Below, piece after piece: positions 48,847 through 58,183 of a stretch of 64,000 nt of DNA. Numbering within the stretch: the first letter of the stretch is position 1; the number at the start of each line of letters is the position of its first letter. This DNA is from Achromobacter spanius (GTDB lineage: Bacteria; Pseudomonadota; Gammaproteobacteria; Burkholderiales; Burkholderiaceae_B): NCBI RefSeq assembly GCF_003994415.1, contig NZ_CP034689.1, positions 1,860,001 through 1,924,000 of the forward strand, in the 5' to 3' direction. Both the position numbers and the translations under genes were made by a program. The notes under the pieces are model-generated. The model did no database searches, was not told the DNA's origin, and worked only from the letters and a program-made list of their open reading frames with translations.

Positions 48847-50252
48847 AATACGTCTCGACCCGTGGCGGCATGGCCGCCCAGCCGTTTTCCGACATCCTGC
48901 TGGAAGGCCTGGCGCCCGATGGCGGGCTGGCCGTGCCGGAGCAACTGCCGCAAGTGTCCGAGCAAACGCTGGAATCGTGGCGCGGCCTGTCGTACGCGGA
49001 CCTGGCGTTCGAAGTGCTGTCGCTGTTCGCCACCGACATTCCCGCCGACGACCTGCGCCGCCTGACGCGCGCCGCCTACACGCAAGAGATCTTCAACAGC
49101 GAAGACATCGTGCCGCTGCGTCCACTGGACGGCGGCCTGACGCTGCTGGGCTTGTCGGAAGGCCCGACGCTGGCGTTCAAGGACATGGCCATGCAGTTCC
49201 TGGGCCAGGTCTTCGAATACGTGCTGGCCAAGCGCGGCACCACGCTGAACATCGTGGGCGCCACGTCGGGCGACACGGGATCGGCCGCTGAATACGCCTT
49301 GCGCGGCAAGCAGGGCGTGGCTGTCTTCATGCTGTCGCCGCATGGCCGCATGAGCGCCTTCCAGCGCGCGCAGATGTATTCGCTGCAAGACGAGAACATC
49401 CACAACATCGCGGTGCGTGGGGTGTTCGATGAAGCCCAGGACATTGTCAAGGCCCTGGCCAGCGACCTGGACTTCAAGACCAAGTACCGTCTGGGCGCGG
49501 TCAACTCGATCAACTGGGCGCGCATTGCCGCCCAGGTGGTGTATTACTTTCACGGCTGGTTGCGCGCCACCGACAAGCCGGGCCAACAGGTGTCGTTTGC
49601 CGTGCCGTCGGGCAACTTCGGCAACATCTTGTCGGGCCACATCGCGCGCAGCATGGGCTTGCCGGTGCGCCGCCTGGTGCTGGCCACGAACGAGAACAAC
49701 GTGCTGGAAGAATTCTTCCGCACGGGCGTTTATCGTCCGCGTCCGGCCGAGCAGACTTACGCCACGTCCAGTCCGTCCATGGACATCTCGCGCGCGTCCA
49801 ACTTCGAACGCTTCGTGTTCGACCTGGTGGGCCGTGACGCCGCCCGGGTGAAGGCTTTGTGGGCGGCGCTGGCGCAAGACGGCTCGTTCGACTTGTCCGA
49901 CCTTAAGCCGCAGTTCGAATCGCGCTACGGTTTCGTGTCGGGCCAAAGCTCGCACGAGGCTCGCTTGTCGACGATCCGCGCACTCTACGACGAGACCGGC
50001 GTGCTGGTCGATCCGCACACGGCGGACGGCGTGAAGGTGGCGCGCGACTTCGTCGAACCGGGCGTGCCGATGCTGGTGCTGGAAACGGCCTTGCCGGCCA
50101 AGTTCTCCGAGACCATTGAAGAGGCCCTGGGCCGCCCGGCCACGCCGCCGGGCAACCTGGCCAATCTGGAATCGCTGCCGCAGCGCGTGGAAATCATGGA
50201 TTGCACACTGGCCGATGTGCGCGGCTTCATCGAGGCGAACGCGAAGGTCTGA
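48843..50252 (+). CDS. thrC: Threonine synthase
   Basis: A 469-residue PLP enzyme of threonine synthesis. PLP lysine K113 in GPTLAFKDMAMQF; the substrate loop is NIVGATSGDTGSAAEYALRG; SNFGNILSGH resembles the phosphate cup. It starts MKYVSTRGGMAAQPFSDILLEG. The ATG at 48843 overlaps the hom stop. It is the last gene of the alaC-hom-thrC operon, followed by a terminator at 50284. Confidence 0.97.
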   Translation: MKYVSTRGGMAAQPFSDILLEGLAPDGGLAVPEQLPQVSEQTLESWRGLSYADLAFEVLSLFATDIPADDLRRLTRAAYTQEIFNSEDIVPLRPLDGGLTLLGLSEGPTLAFKDMAMQFLGQVFEYVLAKRGTTLNIVGATSGDTGSAAEYALRGKQGVAVFMLSPHGRMSAFQRAQMYSLQDENIHNIAVRGVFDEAQDIVKALASDLDFKTKYRLGAVNSINWARIAAQVVYYFHGWLRATDKPGQQVSFAVPSGNFGNILSGHIARSMGLPVRRLVLATNENNVLEEFFRTGVYRPRPAEQTYATSSPSMDISRASNFERFVFDLVGRDAARVKALWAALAQDGSFDLSDLKPQFESRYGFVSGQSSHEARLSTIRALYDETGVLVDPHTADGVKVARDFVEPGVPMLVLETALPAKFSETIEEALGRPATPPGNLANLESLPQRVEIMDCTLADVRGFIEANAKV

Positions 50253-50283
50253 ACCTGTAACCGCTTGCGGTTTATGTAAGTGC

Positions 50284-50320
50284 AAAAACCCCTTGCCGGC
50301 TTGTCCGCAAGGGGTTTTTT
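50284..50320 (+). terminator. Rho-independent terminator after thrC
   Basis: AAAAACCCCTTGC / GCAAGGGGTTTTT stem with a CGGCTTGTCC loop and a T run. Confidence 0.92.
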
Positions 50321-50435
50321 ACGATGTGGGACGCGGGTATTACGTTCTTTCGCAATTTGGCCACAACCCGACACCTTATTGGGGCCAGGTTCCCGATACA
50401 GTGAATTCACCTATTCACACTTGGAGAACACGCCC

Positions 50436-50657
50436 ATGAACCTGAAGACCATGACGTTGGCCCTGGTGGTGACCGGAGTTGGGGTACTGGCCGGATGCTC
50501 GTCGCCCTCGGTCATTCAGCAACGGGACGGAAGCTCGACCGTAACGTCCGATGCTCCGTCTTATGACGAAGACGCCGGCATGTACGAGTACGACAAGGAC
50601 GGCAAGAAAGTCAAAGTCAACAAGGACGATGTGAAGTCCATCGAAGAGGTCAAGTGA
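50436..50657 (+). CDS. YgdI/YgdR-like small lipoprotein
   Basis: A 73-residue lipoprotein: signal MNLKTMTLALVVTGVGV, lipobox LAGC (Cys21), then SSPSVIQQRDGSSTVTSDAP, a short SH3-like beta barrel (about 45 residues) characteristic of DUF903/YgdI-YgdR. The C-terminus is acidic-basic (YEYDKDGKKVKVNKDDV). GGAGAA precedes the ATG by about nine bases. Function unknown in the family. A terminator-like stem follows. Confidence 0.8.
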   Translation: MNLKTMTLALVVTGVGVLAGCSSPSVIQQRDGSSTVTSDAPSYDEDAGMYEYDKDGKKVKVNKDDVKSIEEVK

Positions 50658-50685
50658 CCGCCGTTGCGCCAGAGACGCAATGAAA

Positions 50686-50715
50686 AGAAGCCCCTTGAGC
50701 AGTCAAGGGGCTTCG
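50686..50715. terminator. Bidirectional terminator between lipoprotein and fbp
   Basis: GAAGCCCCTTGA / TCAAGGGGCTTC stem with a GCAG loop. On the minus strand it is followed by TTTTC and ends the fbp-pepN unit; on the plus strand by GCGTTT. Confidence 0.8.
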
Positions 50716-50737
50716 CGTTTCTGGCGGGGCTTACGTC

Positions 50738-51763
50738 TTACGTCGCCTTCGCCGCTTCTTCCGCGTGGTAGCGGCCCACGCGCTCGACTTCGTTCTTCGA
50801 GCCCAGGATCACGCTGACGCGCTGGTGCAGCTTGTCGGGCTGGATGTCCATGATGCGTTGGACGCCGTTGATGGACGCGCCGCCGGCCTGTTCAACCAGG
50901 AAGCTCATGGGGTTGGCTTCATACATCAGGCGCAGCTTGCCGGCCTTGCCGGGTTCGCGGGCGTCCCAGGGGTACATGAAGATGCCGCCGCGGGTCAGGA
51001 TGCGATGCACGTCCGCCACCATCGAGGCGATCCAGCGCATGTTGTAGTCCTTGCCCAGGGGGCCGGTGGCGCCGGCCAGGCAATCGTCGACGTAGCGCTT
51101 CATGGGCGGAGCCCAGTGGCGCATGTTCGACATGTTGATGGCGAATTCCTTGGTGTCTTCGGGCACGCGGATGTTCTCGTGCGTCAGCACCCAGGAACCC
51201 ATCTCGCGGTCCAGCGTGAAGCCCACCACGCCGTTGCCGATGGTCAGCACCAGCATGGTCTGCGGGCCGTACACGGCATAACCGGCCACGACCTGCTTGT
51301 TGCCCGGCTGCAGGAAATCTTCTTCGCAGACGGGGGCGCCCGACACATTGTGCGGGGCCTGCAGTACCGAGAAGATGGTGCCGATGGAGACGTTCACGTC
51401 GATGTTGGACGAGCCGTCCAGGGGATCGAACAACAGCAGGTATTCGCCCTTGGGGTAGCGGTTCGGAATCAGATGGATGGTTTCCATTTCTTCCGAGGCC
51501 ATGGCCGCCAGGTGGCCGCCCCATTCGTTGGCTTCAAGCAGAATCTCGTTGGACAGCACGTCCAGCTTCTTCTGCACTTCGCCTTGGACGTTTTCGCTTT
51601 CCAGGCTGCCCAGGACGCCGCCCAAGGCGCCCTTGCTGACCGCATGGCTGATGGCCTTGCAGGCGCGCGCGACCACTTCGATCAGCAGTCGCACTTCCGG
51701 CGCCAGGGCTTGGGCGGAGCGTTGTTGCTCCACCAGGTATTGAGTCAGTGTTTTACGTTTCAA
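50738..51763 (-). CDS. fbp: Fructose-1,6-bisphosphatase class I
   Basis: A 341-residue gluconeogenic phosphatase. Metal-site motifs: EMETIHLIPNRYPKGEYLLL and LFDPLDGSSNIDVNVSIGTIF (DPLDGSSN, canonical). C-terminal GGIFMYPWDAREPGKAGKLRLMYEANPMSFL is intact. The start is a TTG at 51763 supported by AGGGAG upstream; other starts would truncate it. It is 10 bp after pepN, so the pair is an operon. Confidence 0.97.
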   Translation of the reverse strand: MKRKTLTQYLVEQQRSAQALAPEVRLLIEVVARACKAISHAVSKGALGGVLGSLESENVQGEVQKKLDVLSNEILLEANEWGGHLAAMASEEMETIHLIPNRYPKGEYLLLFDPLDGSSNIDVNVSIGTIFSVLQAPHNVSGAPVCEEDFLQPGNKQVVAGYAVYGPQTMLVLTIGNGVVGFTLDREMGSWVLTHENIRVPEDTKEFAINMSNMRHWAPPMKRYVDDCLAGATGPLGKDYNMRWIASMVADVHRILTRGGIFMYPWDAREPGKAGKLRLMYEANPMSFLVEQAGGASINGVQRIMDIQPDKLHQRVSVILGSKNEVERVGRYHAEEAAKAT

Positions 51764-51773
51764 AAGGGTCTCC

Positions 51774-54479
51774 CTATGCTGCGAATTCTAAAGCCTTGGA
51801 TACGATTTCCTGCACGTTGCGCGACAGCCCTTCATGGGCGCGCACCTGTTGCAGGGCGGCCTGCATGGGCGCGCGCAGGGCGGGCACGAAGCGCGACCAG
51901 TTATCCAGCGCGCGCGCCAGCCGGGCCGCGATTTCGGGATTCAATGCGTCCAGCGCCAATACCTGTTCGGCCCAGAACGCATAGCCCGAGCCGTCCGGGT
52001 GGTGCATGCCGCGCGCGTTGTTCAGGCAGAACTGGAAAATCAGCGCGCGGGCGCGGTTGGGGTTGCGCAGCGTGAAGGCGGGGTGCGTCATGAGTTCACG
52101 CGCGGTTTGCACCGTGGTCGAGCGCGCCGCGGCCTGCAAGGCGAACCACTTGTCGACCACCAGTGGGTTGTCGCGCCACTTGTCGTAGAACGCCGCCAGC
52201 GCTTCCTGCGGGAAGTCGCCCTGGCCGTAGTTGATCAGGGCGGACAGCGCGGCCATGCTGTCGGTCATGTTGCCGGCGCGTTCGTACTGCTGTTCGGCCA
52301 GGCGTTGGGCATCATGTTCGCCTGCGGCCAGCAGGTGGCCGAGCGCCAGGTTCTTCAGCGCGCGCTTGCCGGCGGGCACCGGAGCGGGGCTGTATTCGCC
52401 CGGCGTCTGGTTCTGTTCGACAGCCTGGCGGAATTCGGCAGCCAGTTGGCGACCAAGTTCGGCGCGCAGGAAATCGCGGGCCACGGCCAATGCGGGCGGG
52501 TCCACCGCGTGCATGCGCTCGGCCAGCGTTTTTTCGGACGGCAGAGCCAACGCGCGGGCGCGGTAGGCGGCGTCGATGGCCGGGTCGGTCAGCAGCGCCC
52601 GCCAGGCGTTGATGAAAGCCGCTTCGGCGTGCAGGGTGCGACCCGCCTGGCGGGCTTCGGCCAGGGCAAGAATCTGGCGCGTGGCCAATTCCTGGCCGGC
52701 TTCCCAGCGGGCGAAGGGGTTGGTGTCGTGCGCGGACAGCAGCGCCAGCTCTTCGTCGGTCCAGTCATAGTCGACGATGACCGGAGCCGAGAAATCGCGC
52801 AGCAACGAGGGCACGGGGCGCTCGTCGATGTCTTCGAACACCCACTGCTGGCTGGGTGTCGTCAGCTCCAGCAACGCGGTGTCGCGGGTGGCGCCGTCGT
52901 GACGCAGCGGCAGGGCGTGGCCGGCCTGATCCAGCAGCCCGATTGCAAACGGGATGTGGTAGGGCGCCTTGACGTAGTCGGGGCCAGCTTTCTTCTCGAC
53001 GCCCACGGGCAGGCATTGCTGGGTCAACGTGACCGTGCAGCGGCGCGTGGCGGGGTCATGTTCCAGCTTGACGGCAACGCGCGGCGTGCCGGCCTGGCGA
53101 TACCAGCGGCGGAACACGGAAAGGTCGCGGCCCGGGTGCTGGCGGACATAGACCGACTCCATGGCGTCAACGAAGTCGTCGCAGGTAACGGCTTGGCCGT
53201 CGTGGCGGCGGAAGTATTCGTCCATGCCGGCGCGAAAGCCTTCCTCGCCCAGCAGCGTGTGCTGCATGCGGATGACTTCGGCGCCTTTTTCATACACGGT
53301 CGCCGTGTAGAAGTTGCCGATCTCCTGGTAGCTTTCCGGGCGGATGGGGTGGGCCATGGGGCCGGCGTCTTCGGGGAACTGGGCGGCGCGCAGCGCCACC
53401 ACGTCGTCGATGCGCTTGACCGCGCGCGCGCTGGCCGCCGCGGCGGCATCCATGTCGTGCGCCATCATGTCGGCGCTGAATTCCTGGTCGCGGAAAACCG
53501 TCAGGCCTTCCTTCAGACTCAATTGGAACCAGTCGCGGCAGGTGACGCGGTTGCCGGTCCAGTTGTGGAAGTATTCGTGGCCGATCACGGATTCGATGCC
53601 CTCGTAATTGGCATCCGTGGCGCTGTCGGCGTCGGCCAATACGTAGGCGGCGTTGAAGATGTTCAAGCCTTTGTTTTCCATCGCGCCCATATTGAAGTCA
53701 TGGACGGCGACGATCATGAAGCGGTCCAGATCCAGTTCCAGGCCGAAGCGGGTTTCGTCCCAGCGCAGCGCGCGCACCAATGAATCCAAGGCCCATTCGG
53801 TCTTGGTCTCGGAACCCGGGTCGCTATAGACCTGAAGCAGCACGTCGCGGCCACTGGCCGTCTTGACGGTGGTTTCACGGTGCGTCAGGTTGCCAGCCAC
53901 CAAGGCGAACAGATAGCAGGGCTTGGGGAACGGGTCTTCCCATTCAACTTCGTTGCGGCCGTCAGGCAACTGGCGTGATGCCATGAGGTTGCCGTTGGAC
54001 AGCAATACCGGGTATTGGGGCTGGGCGCGCAGCGTGACGCGATAGCGCGACATCACGTCCGGACGGTCGGCAAACCAGGTGATGCGGCGAAAACCCTCGG
54101 CTTCGCATTGCGTGAAGAAATTGCCGCCCGAGACATACAGGCCCATCAGCGTGGAATTGGCGGACGGCTTGCAGCGGCTGACGATCTCGACGCTGGCGTC
54201 GGCGGGCAGCCCGTAAATGGCCAGGTGCTGCTCGGACAAGTGATAGCTGTCGGCCGCCAGCGCGGTTCCGTTGACGCCTACCGACACGAGTTCCAGGTCT
54301 TCTCCGTCCAGGATCAAGGCCGCGTCGGCGCTGACGCCGGGCTTGCGTTGCACGCGCATCGTGCAGTGCACCTCGGTGGCGTCGGGCGCCAGATCGAAGG
54401 CCAAAGCGACTTCGGGAATGTCGTAGGGGTAGGGCTGGTAATCCTTGCGATAAACGGTAATGGGCGTGTCGGTGCGCAT
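51774..54479 (-). CDS. pepN: Aminopeptidase N (M1 family)
   Basis: A 901-residue zinc aminopeptidase of the M1 family, cytoplasmic peptide turnover. Substrate motif GAMENKG at 265-271; the zinc motif HEYFHNWTGNRV starts at 301 with the distal Glu in LSLKEGLTVFRDQE. The C-terminal helical domain is complete. The start at 54479 has no strong Shine-Dalgarno; an A/G-rich GACTGCAACTCC precedes it. It is upstream of fbp (10-bp gap). The length equals E. coli PepN (870) plus about 30. Confidence 0.96.
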   Translation of the reverse strand: MRTDTPITVYRKDYQPYPYDIPEVALAFDLAPDATEVHCTMRVQRKPGVSADAALILDGEDLELVSVGVNGTALAADSYHLSEQHLAIYGLPADASVEIVSRCKPSANSTLMGLYVSGGNFFTQCEAEGFRRITWFADRPDVMSRYRVTLRAQPQYPVLLSNGNLMASRQLPDGRNEVEWEDPFPKPCYLFALVAGNLTHRETTVKTASGRDVLLQVYSDPGSETKTEWALDSLVRALRWDETRFGLELDLDRFMIVAVHDFNMGAMENKGLNIFNAAYVLADADSATDANYEGIESVIGHEYFHNWTGNRVTCRDWFQLSLKEGLTVFRDQEFSADMMAHDMDAAAAASARAVKRIDDVVALRAAQFPEDAGPMAHPIRPESYQEIGNFYTATVYEKGAEVIRMQHTLLGEEGFRAGMDEYFRRHDGQAVTCDDFVDAMESVYVRQHPGRDLSVFRRWYRQAGTPRVAVKLEHDPATRRCTVTLTQQCLPVGVEKKAGPDYVKAPYHIPFAIGLLDQAGHALPLRHDGATRDTALLELTTPSQQWVFEDIDERPVPSLLRDFSAPVIVDYDWTDEELALLSAHDTNPFARWEAGQELATRQILALAEARQAGRTLHAEAAFINAWRALLTDPAIDAAYRARALALPSEKTLAERMHAVDPPALAVARDFLRAELGRQLAAEFRQAVEQNQTPGEYSPAPVPAGKRALKNLALGHLLAAGEHDAQRLAEQQYERAGNMTDSMAALSALINYGQGDFPQEALAAFYDKWRDNPLVVDKWFALQAAARSTTVQTARELMTHPAFTLRNPNRARALIFQFCLNNARGMHHPDGSGYAFWAEQVLALDALNPEIAARLARALDNWSRFVPALRAPMQAALQQVRAHEGLSRNVQEIVSKALEFAA

Positions 54480-54629
54480 GGAGTTGCAGTCCTGGTTGAA
54501 CGAGGGGTCTATTGTAGTAGCTGGGCGCGATGCGCCGTCTGGGGCTTGCGGGCTACGGCAAACTTTTTAGGGTGGCCATAGTCAAAGCTCAGTATGATGG
54601 CGCCGTCGTGCGCAACAGGAGTCGCAAAA

Positions 54630-55277
54630 ATGTTCCAAATGTCATTGTTCAGTGCAGGCCGTTGGGCTGGATTATTGGCTTTGGCCGGGGCGCTGATGTT
54701 GACGGGTTGCGCCGCCCCTTCCGTGTCGGCGCGTGTCACGTCATTCCAGCAATGGCCCGCTGGCGTCGAAGGACAGACTTATCAGTTTGTGGCCGCGGAC
54801 CCCAACCAGATCAATAATCTGGAATACCAGTCTTATCAGGACATGGTGCGCGCGGGCATTGGCGCAACCGGCCTGGTTGAAGCGCAACCGGGCGCCAAGG
54901 GGCGTTTCGATGTGTCTTTCACTTATGGCACGAACCAGACGCAGATCATGGTGCGCCGGGCCTACGATCCCTACTTCTATGGTGGTTATGGCTATGGCGG
55001 CTATAGCGGATTTTATGGGCCGCGCCCATGGGGGCCAGGCTTTGGCTACTGGGGGCCGGAGTGGGTGGACGTGCCCATGGCGGTGCAACGCAACACGCTC
55101 AGCCTGAAGATCCGCGATACCCAGCGGGGGGGCGCCGAGGTATACCGATCCACCGCCTTCATACTCAGTCAGGGTGATGATTTCATGCGCACAATGCCGT
55201 ATCTGGTGCGCGCGATATTCGACAATTTCCCCGGAAATAATGGGGCCGAACGTGAAATCGAGTTCCCGTTGAGGTAG
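54630..55277 (+). CDS. DUF4136-domain lipoprotein with Gly/Tyr/Phe-rich segment
   Basis: A 215-residue lipoprotein: signal, lipobox LTGC at about residue 26. The N-terminal part (VSARVTSFQQWPAGVEGQTY) and C-terminus (RAIFDNFPGNNGAEREIEFP) match DUF4136, a periplasmic domain of unknown function. In the middle, roughly residues 110-145, a YGGYGYGGYSGFYGPRPWG-like low-complexity stretch stands out. ATG 54630 follows AGGAG. The gene lies alone on the plus strand, converging on an H-NS gene. Confidence 0.85.
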   Translation: MFQMSLFSAGRWAGLLALAGALMLTGCAAPSVSARVTSFQQWPAGVEGQTYQFVAADPNQINNLEYQSYQDMVRAGIGATGLVEAQPGAKGRFDVSFTYGTNQTQIMVRRAYDPYFYGGYGYGGYSGFYGPRPWGPGFGYWGPEWVDVPMAVQRNTLSLKIRDTQRGGAEVYRSTAFILSQGDDFMRTMPYLVRAIFDNFPGNNGAEREIEFPLR

Positions 55278-55307
55278 GCGCGGGGTCGATTCCCAGGCAA
55301 GTTTGAA

Positions 55308-55346
55308 AAATAAATCGGCGCACCAATGTGGTGCGCCGATTTATTT
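55308..55346. terminator. Bidirectional terminator
   Basis: A perfect 18-bp stem, AAATAAATCGGCGCACCA and its complement, with a 3-nt loop (ATG). Located between convergent genes; the U-rich arm serves both directions. Confidence 0.9.
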
Positions 55347-55364
55347 CTTACTACGGAATAGGTT

Positions 55365-55748
55365 TTATTCTTTGATAAGAAAACTCTCGCGGGTGGCGCC
55401 GGAAGCTTCTTCGGCTGCGAGCCAGCGCGGTGCTTTACCACGACCGCTCCAGGTTTCGCCAGTTTGGGGATGGCGATACTTGGGCGCAACGGCGCGCTTG
55501 GGGGCGGTAGCGGGGCGGGCAGCCGCGCCAACCTTGCGTCGGCCGCCCGGGGCCACGCGTGCGGGCTTGCCGGAACCGTAAGCCGCGATGATCTCTTCCG
55601 GGGTAATGTCGTATTCGCGCATGGACGTGATGATGGAGCTGATCACGGGCTTGCGACGCTTCGTTTGAAGGACTTCCGCCTTCTTTTGAAGCTTGTTGAT
55701 TTCCTTCTCGATCTTTGCTTGCAGTGCTGCGTATGTTTCTCGGGCCAT
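55365..55748 (-). CDS. H-NS family nucleoid-associated protein
   Basis: A 127-residue H-NS/BpH3-type protein. The N-terminal coiled coil is YAALQAKIEKEINKLQKKAE; a basic Pro/Ala/Arg linker follows; the C-terminal DNA-binding motif is YRHPQTGETWSGRGKAPRWL, with the RGK AT-hook-like loop (about residues 96-108). Such proteins silence AT-rich horizontally acquired DNA. Start ATG 55748, AGGAA upstream. Long AT-richer DNA lies upstream, and it converges on the DUF4136 gene. Confidence 0.93.
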   Translation of the reverse strand: MARETYAALQAKIEKEINKLQKKAEVLQTKRRKPVISSIITSMREYDITPEEIIAAYGSGKPARVAPGGRRKVGAAARPATAPKRAVAPKYRHPQTGETWSGRGKAPRWLAAEEASGATRESFLIKE

Positions 55749-56564
55749 GGTTTATTCCTGATTATGGAACTGCTTTAATCGCCGGCGAAGTTATGTTTAA
55801 TTGTTGTGCTTCGCATAATACATAAGTTACGGCTTGACTTCTCTATTTTCGGCCTAATTACTTTGTATCAAAAGGGCCGCATAGCCCGCGAGTATGCGGT
55901 TGGAGGTCTGGTGCAAGATTTGGGAAGGATATTCCCGAATTTGGGACGATTTGAAACAAACGTCGCGTTGGTCCGCAGGGCGGTCGAAACCGCCTGACAA
56001 CGCCAGTTGCACGCCGCTGTTGTTTCAAATGACGAGCGAATACAGGTGTATGTCAGGTCATGTCAGGGGCATTTTCGCGCGGCCCGACTTCCATTTAACG
56101 CGGCGTGCTCAAGCTCTGTTTCGTCAAGCCATCCGGCGTCGTTCGGGGTTCCAAACCACGCCCGGCAAGACGCGCTATGCATTTTGGCATTGCTGATTTC
56201 GCGGATTGATATGGGAGCAAAAGCGTACGCCTTTAGCTGCGCCTTGTATTTTTGGCGGTGCTTGTATGACGACCTATGACTATCCGCTTACCTTGTAGGC
56301 CAAGGGCGCCGTACGGAAAAAAAAAGTGGCGTTCGGAACCGACGAAGTTGTTATGCCGCTGAACAATATTTGGTTGTAATTGCTTAACTTGATACGCACT
56401 CTTGCGTCCCCATCTTATTGGGGTGCCAATAATGTCCACCCCCGCCGCCGCTTGATCTGAACCTGGGCGGGACGCCGGACCCCGGTCGGCGGTACGATAC
56501 GGTCTTGCGCATCAATGCAAAGCGCGTGCGCTCGTGTCGCGCCGATGCCCCCTGAATAGAGCCT
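55749..56564. other. Gene-free 816-bp interval upstream of the H-NS gene and tldD
   Basis: No ORF here has a good start or codon use. It is AT-richer than its surroundings, especially near both ends. A TATTAT at minus-strand 55820-55815 could be the -10 of the H-NS gene. Small dyads, GGGAAGGATATTCCC and TCCCGAATTTGGGA, occur at about 55921-55946, and a nine-A run at 56320. Nothing else identifiable; possibly H-NS-bound autoregulatory DNA or a decayed gene. Confidence 0.5.
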
Positions 56565-58025
56565 ATGAAAATCACTGATCCCGCTATTGCTTCCCTTGCC
56601 ACCGCCAAATCACTACTGCTGGACCCTTGGGGCCTGACCGAAGCGGATATGGCTCGCGCATTGGGTGAAATCTTCACCCACAAGGTCGACTACGCCGATC
56701 TGTACTTCCAGTACACGCGCAGCGAGGGCTGGAGCCTGGAAGAGGGCATCGTGAAGACCGGCAGCTTCTCGATCAGCCAGGGCGTGGGCGTGCGCGCCGT
56801 CAGCGGCGAGAAAACCGCCTTTGCCTACTCTGATTCCCTGTCCGCCGACGCGCTGCTGTCTTCCGCGCATGCCGTGCGCGGCATTGCGCGGCGCGGGGCG
56901 GGCAAGGTCAAGGTGGCCGCGCAGGTCGAGGCCGAAATGGGCCGCAGCCTGTATGCCGACATAGATCCCGTTGCCACGCTTAGCGCGCCGGAAAAGGTGG
57001 CGCTGCTGGAGCGCATCGAGCGCATGGCGCGGGCGCAAGACCCGCACGTGATTCAGGTGATGGCGGGCTTGGGCGCTGAATACGACGTGGTGCTGGTGGC
57101 GGGCAGCGATGGCCGCCTGGCCGCGGATGTGCGCCCGCTGGTGCGCCTGTCGCTGACCGTGATCGCCGAGCGCAACGGCCGCCGCGAAATGGGCCATGCC
57201 GGGGGCGGCGGACGCCTGGGGCTGGCGTACTTCACCGACGAAATGCTGCAAGGTTACGTGGAACGCGCCGTGCACGAAGCCATGGTGAACCTGGAAGCGC
57301 GTCCCGCGCCCGCTGGCGAAATGACGGTGGTGCTGGGGTCGGGTTGGCCGGGCATTTTGCTGCACGAAGCCGTGGGCCACGGGTTGGAAGGCGACTTCAA
57401 CCGCAAGGGTTCCAGCGTGTTTTCGGGCCGCATCGGTGAGCGCGTCGCCTCCAAGGGCGTGACGGTGGTGGATGACGGCACCTTGCCGGACCGCCGCGGC
57501 TCGCTCAACATCGACGACGAAGGCAACGCCACCCAACGCAACGTGCTGATCGAAGACGGCATCTTGCGCGGCTACATGCAAGACACGCTGAACGCGCGCC
57601 TGATGAAGACGGCGGCCACCGGCAACGGCCGCCGTGAATCCTTCGCGCATCTGCCGATGCCGCGCATGACCAACACCTACATGCTGGCCGGCGACAAGCC
57701 AGCCGAAGAAATCGTGTCGTCCGTCAAGCGCGGCCTGTACGCCGTCAATTTCGGTGGTGGCCAGGTTGACATCACCAGCGGCAAGTTCGTGTTCTCGGCG
57801 TCCGAGGCCTACATGATCGAGGACGGCAAGGTGACCTACCCGGTCAAGGGCGCCACGCTGATCGGTAACGGCCCTGACGCCATGACCCGCGTCACCATGA
57901 TCGGCAACGACCTGCAACTGGATTCGGGCGTGGGCACCTGCGGCAAGGACGGCCAAAGCGTGCCGGTGGGCGTGGGCATGCCAACCGTGCGCATGGAAGG
58001 CCTGACCGTGGGCGGCACTGCCTGA
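56565..58025 (+). CDS. tldD: Metalloprotease TldD
   Basis: A 486-residue TldD, partner of TldE(PmbA), a heterodimeric Zn protease that degrades unfolded peptides and matures microcins. The active motif HEAVGH is at 267-272 with the third ligand region downstream in GCVQDTLNARL-like NARLMKTAA. Other features: GVGVRAVSGEKTAFAYS and the C-terminal GTCGKDGQSVPVGVGMPTVR. The partner gene is not in this window. Downstream hairpin GGGCCGcCACAT...ATGTGaCGGCCC (58033-58069) may end it, but the next unit's promoter is right after. Confidence 0.95.
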   Translation: MKITDPAIASLATAKSLLLDPWGLTEADMARALGEIFTHKVDYADLYFQYTRSEGWSLEEGIVKTGSFSISQGVGVRAVSGEKTAFAYSDSLSADALLSSAHAVRGIARRGAGKVKVAAQVEAEMGRSLYADIDPVATLSAPEKVALLERIERMARAQDPHVIQVMAGLGAEYDVVLVAGSDGRLAADVRPLVRLSLTVIAERNGRREMGHAGGGGRLGLAYFTDEMLQGYVERAVHEAMVNLEARPAPAGEMTVVLGSGWPGILLHEAVGHGLEGDFNRKGSSVFSGRIGERVASKGVTVVDDGTLPDRRGSLNIDDEGNATQRNVLIEDGILRGYMQDTLNARLMKTAATGNGRRESFAHLPMPRMTNTYMLAGDKPAEEIVSSVKRGLYAVNFGGGQVDITSGKFVFSASEAYMIEDGKVTYPVKGATLIGNGPDAMTRVTMIGNDLQLDSGVGTCGKDGQSVPVGVGMPTVRMEGLTVGGTA

Positions 58026-58099
58026 TCGCAAAACGGGGCCGCCACATACGATTAAAAACGATGTGACGGCCCAAAAAAATTGTGCTAGAGTCGTTTCCC

Positions 58100-58183
58100 A
58101 TGAAATTCGCGTCCCCCGCCTTTTACTTTTATTTTTATAAGTTTCTGAAGCCGCTGGCGGAGGAAGGGACGCGCTCAATCTGA
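58100..58183 (+). CDS. Leader peptide of DAHP synthase attenuator (Phe/Tyr-rich)
   Basis: A 27-codon ORF: MKFASPA-FYFYFYKF-LKPLAEEGTRSI. It carries five Phe and three Tyr codons, six of them alternating at 58121-58138, far above any chance expectation for a GC-rich genome. The initiation region has only a weak AGAG at 58087-58090. It lies 120 bp before the DAHP synthase start and ends 25 bp before a Rho-independent terminator. The composition is what attenuation by charged tRNA-Phe/Tyr needs. Not seen as a named leader by recall; a search would be needed. Confidence 0.75.
   Translation: MKFASPAFYFYFYKFLKPLAEEGTRSI

Noticed and set aside
56007..56279. A 90-residue ORF in the gene-free interval
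   Set aside because: No ribosome-binding site, unusual composition and no recognisable motif.
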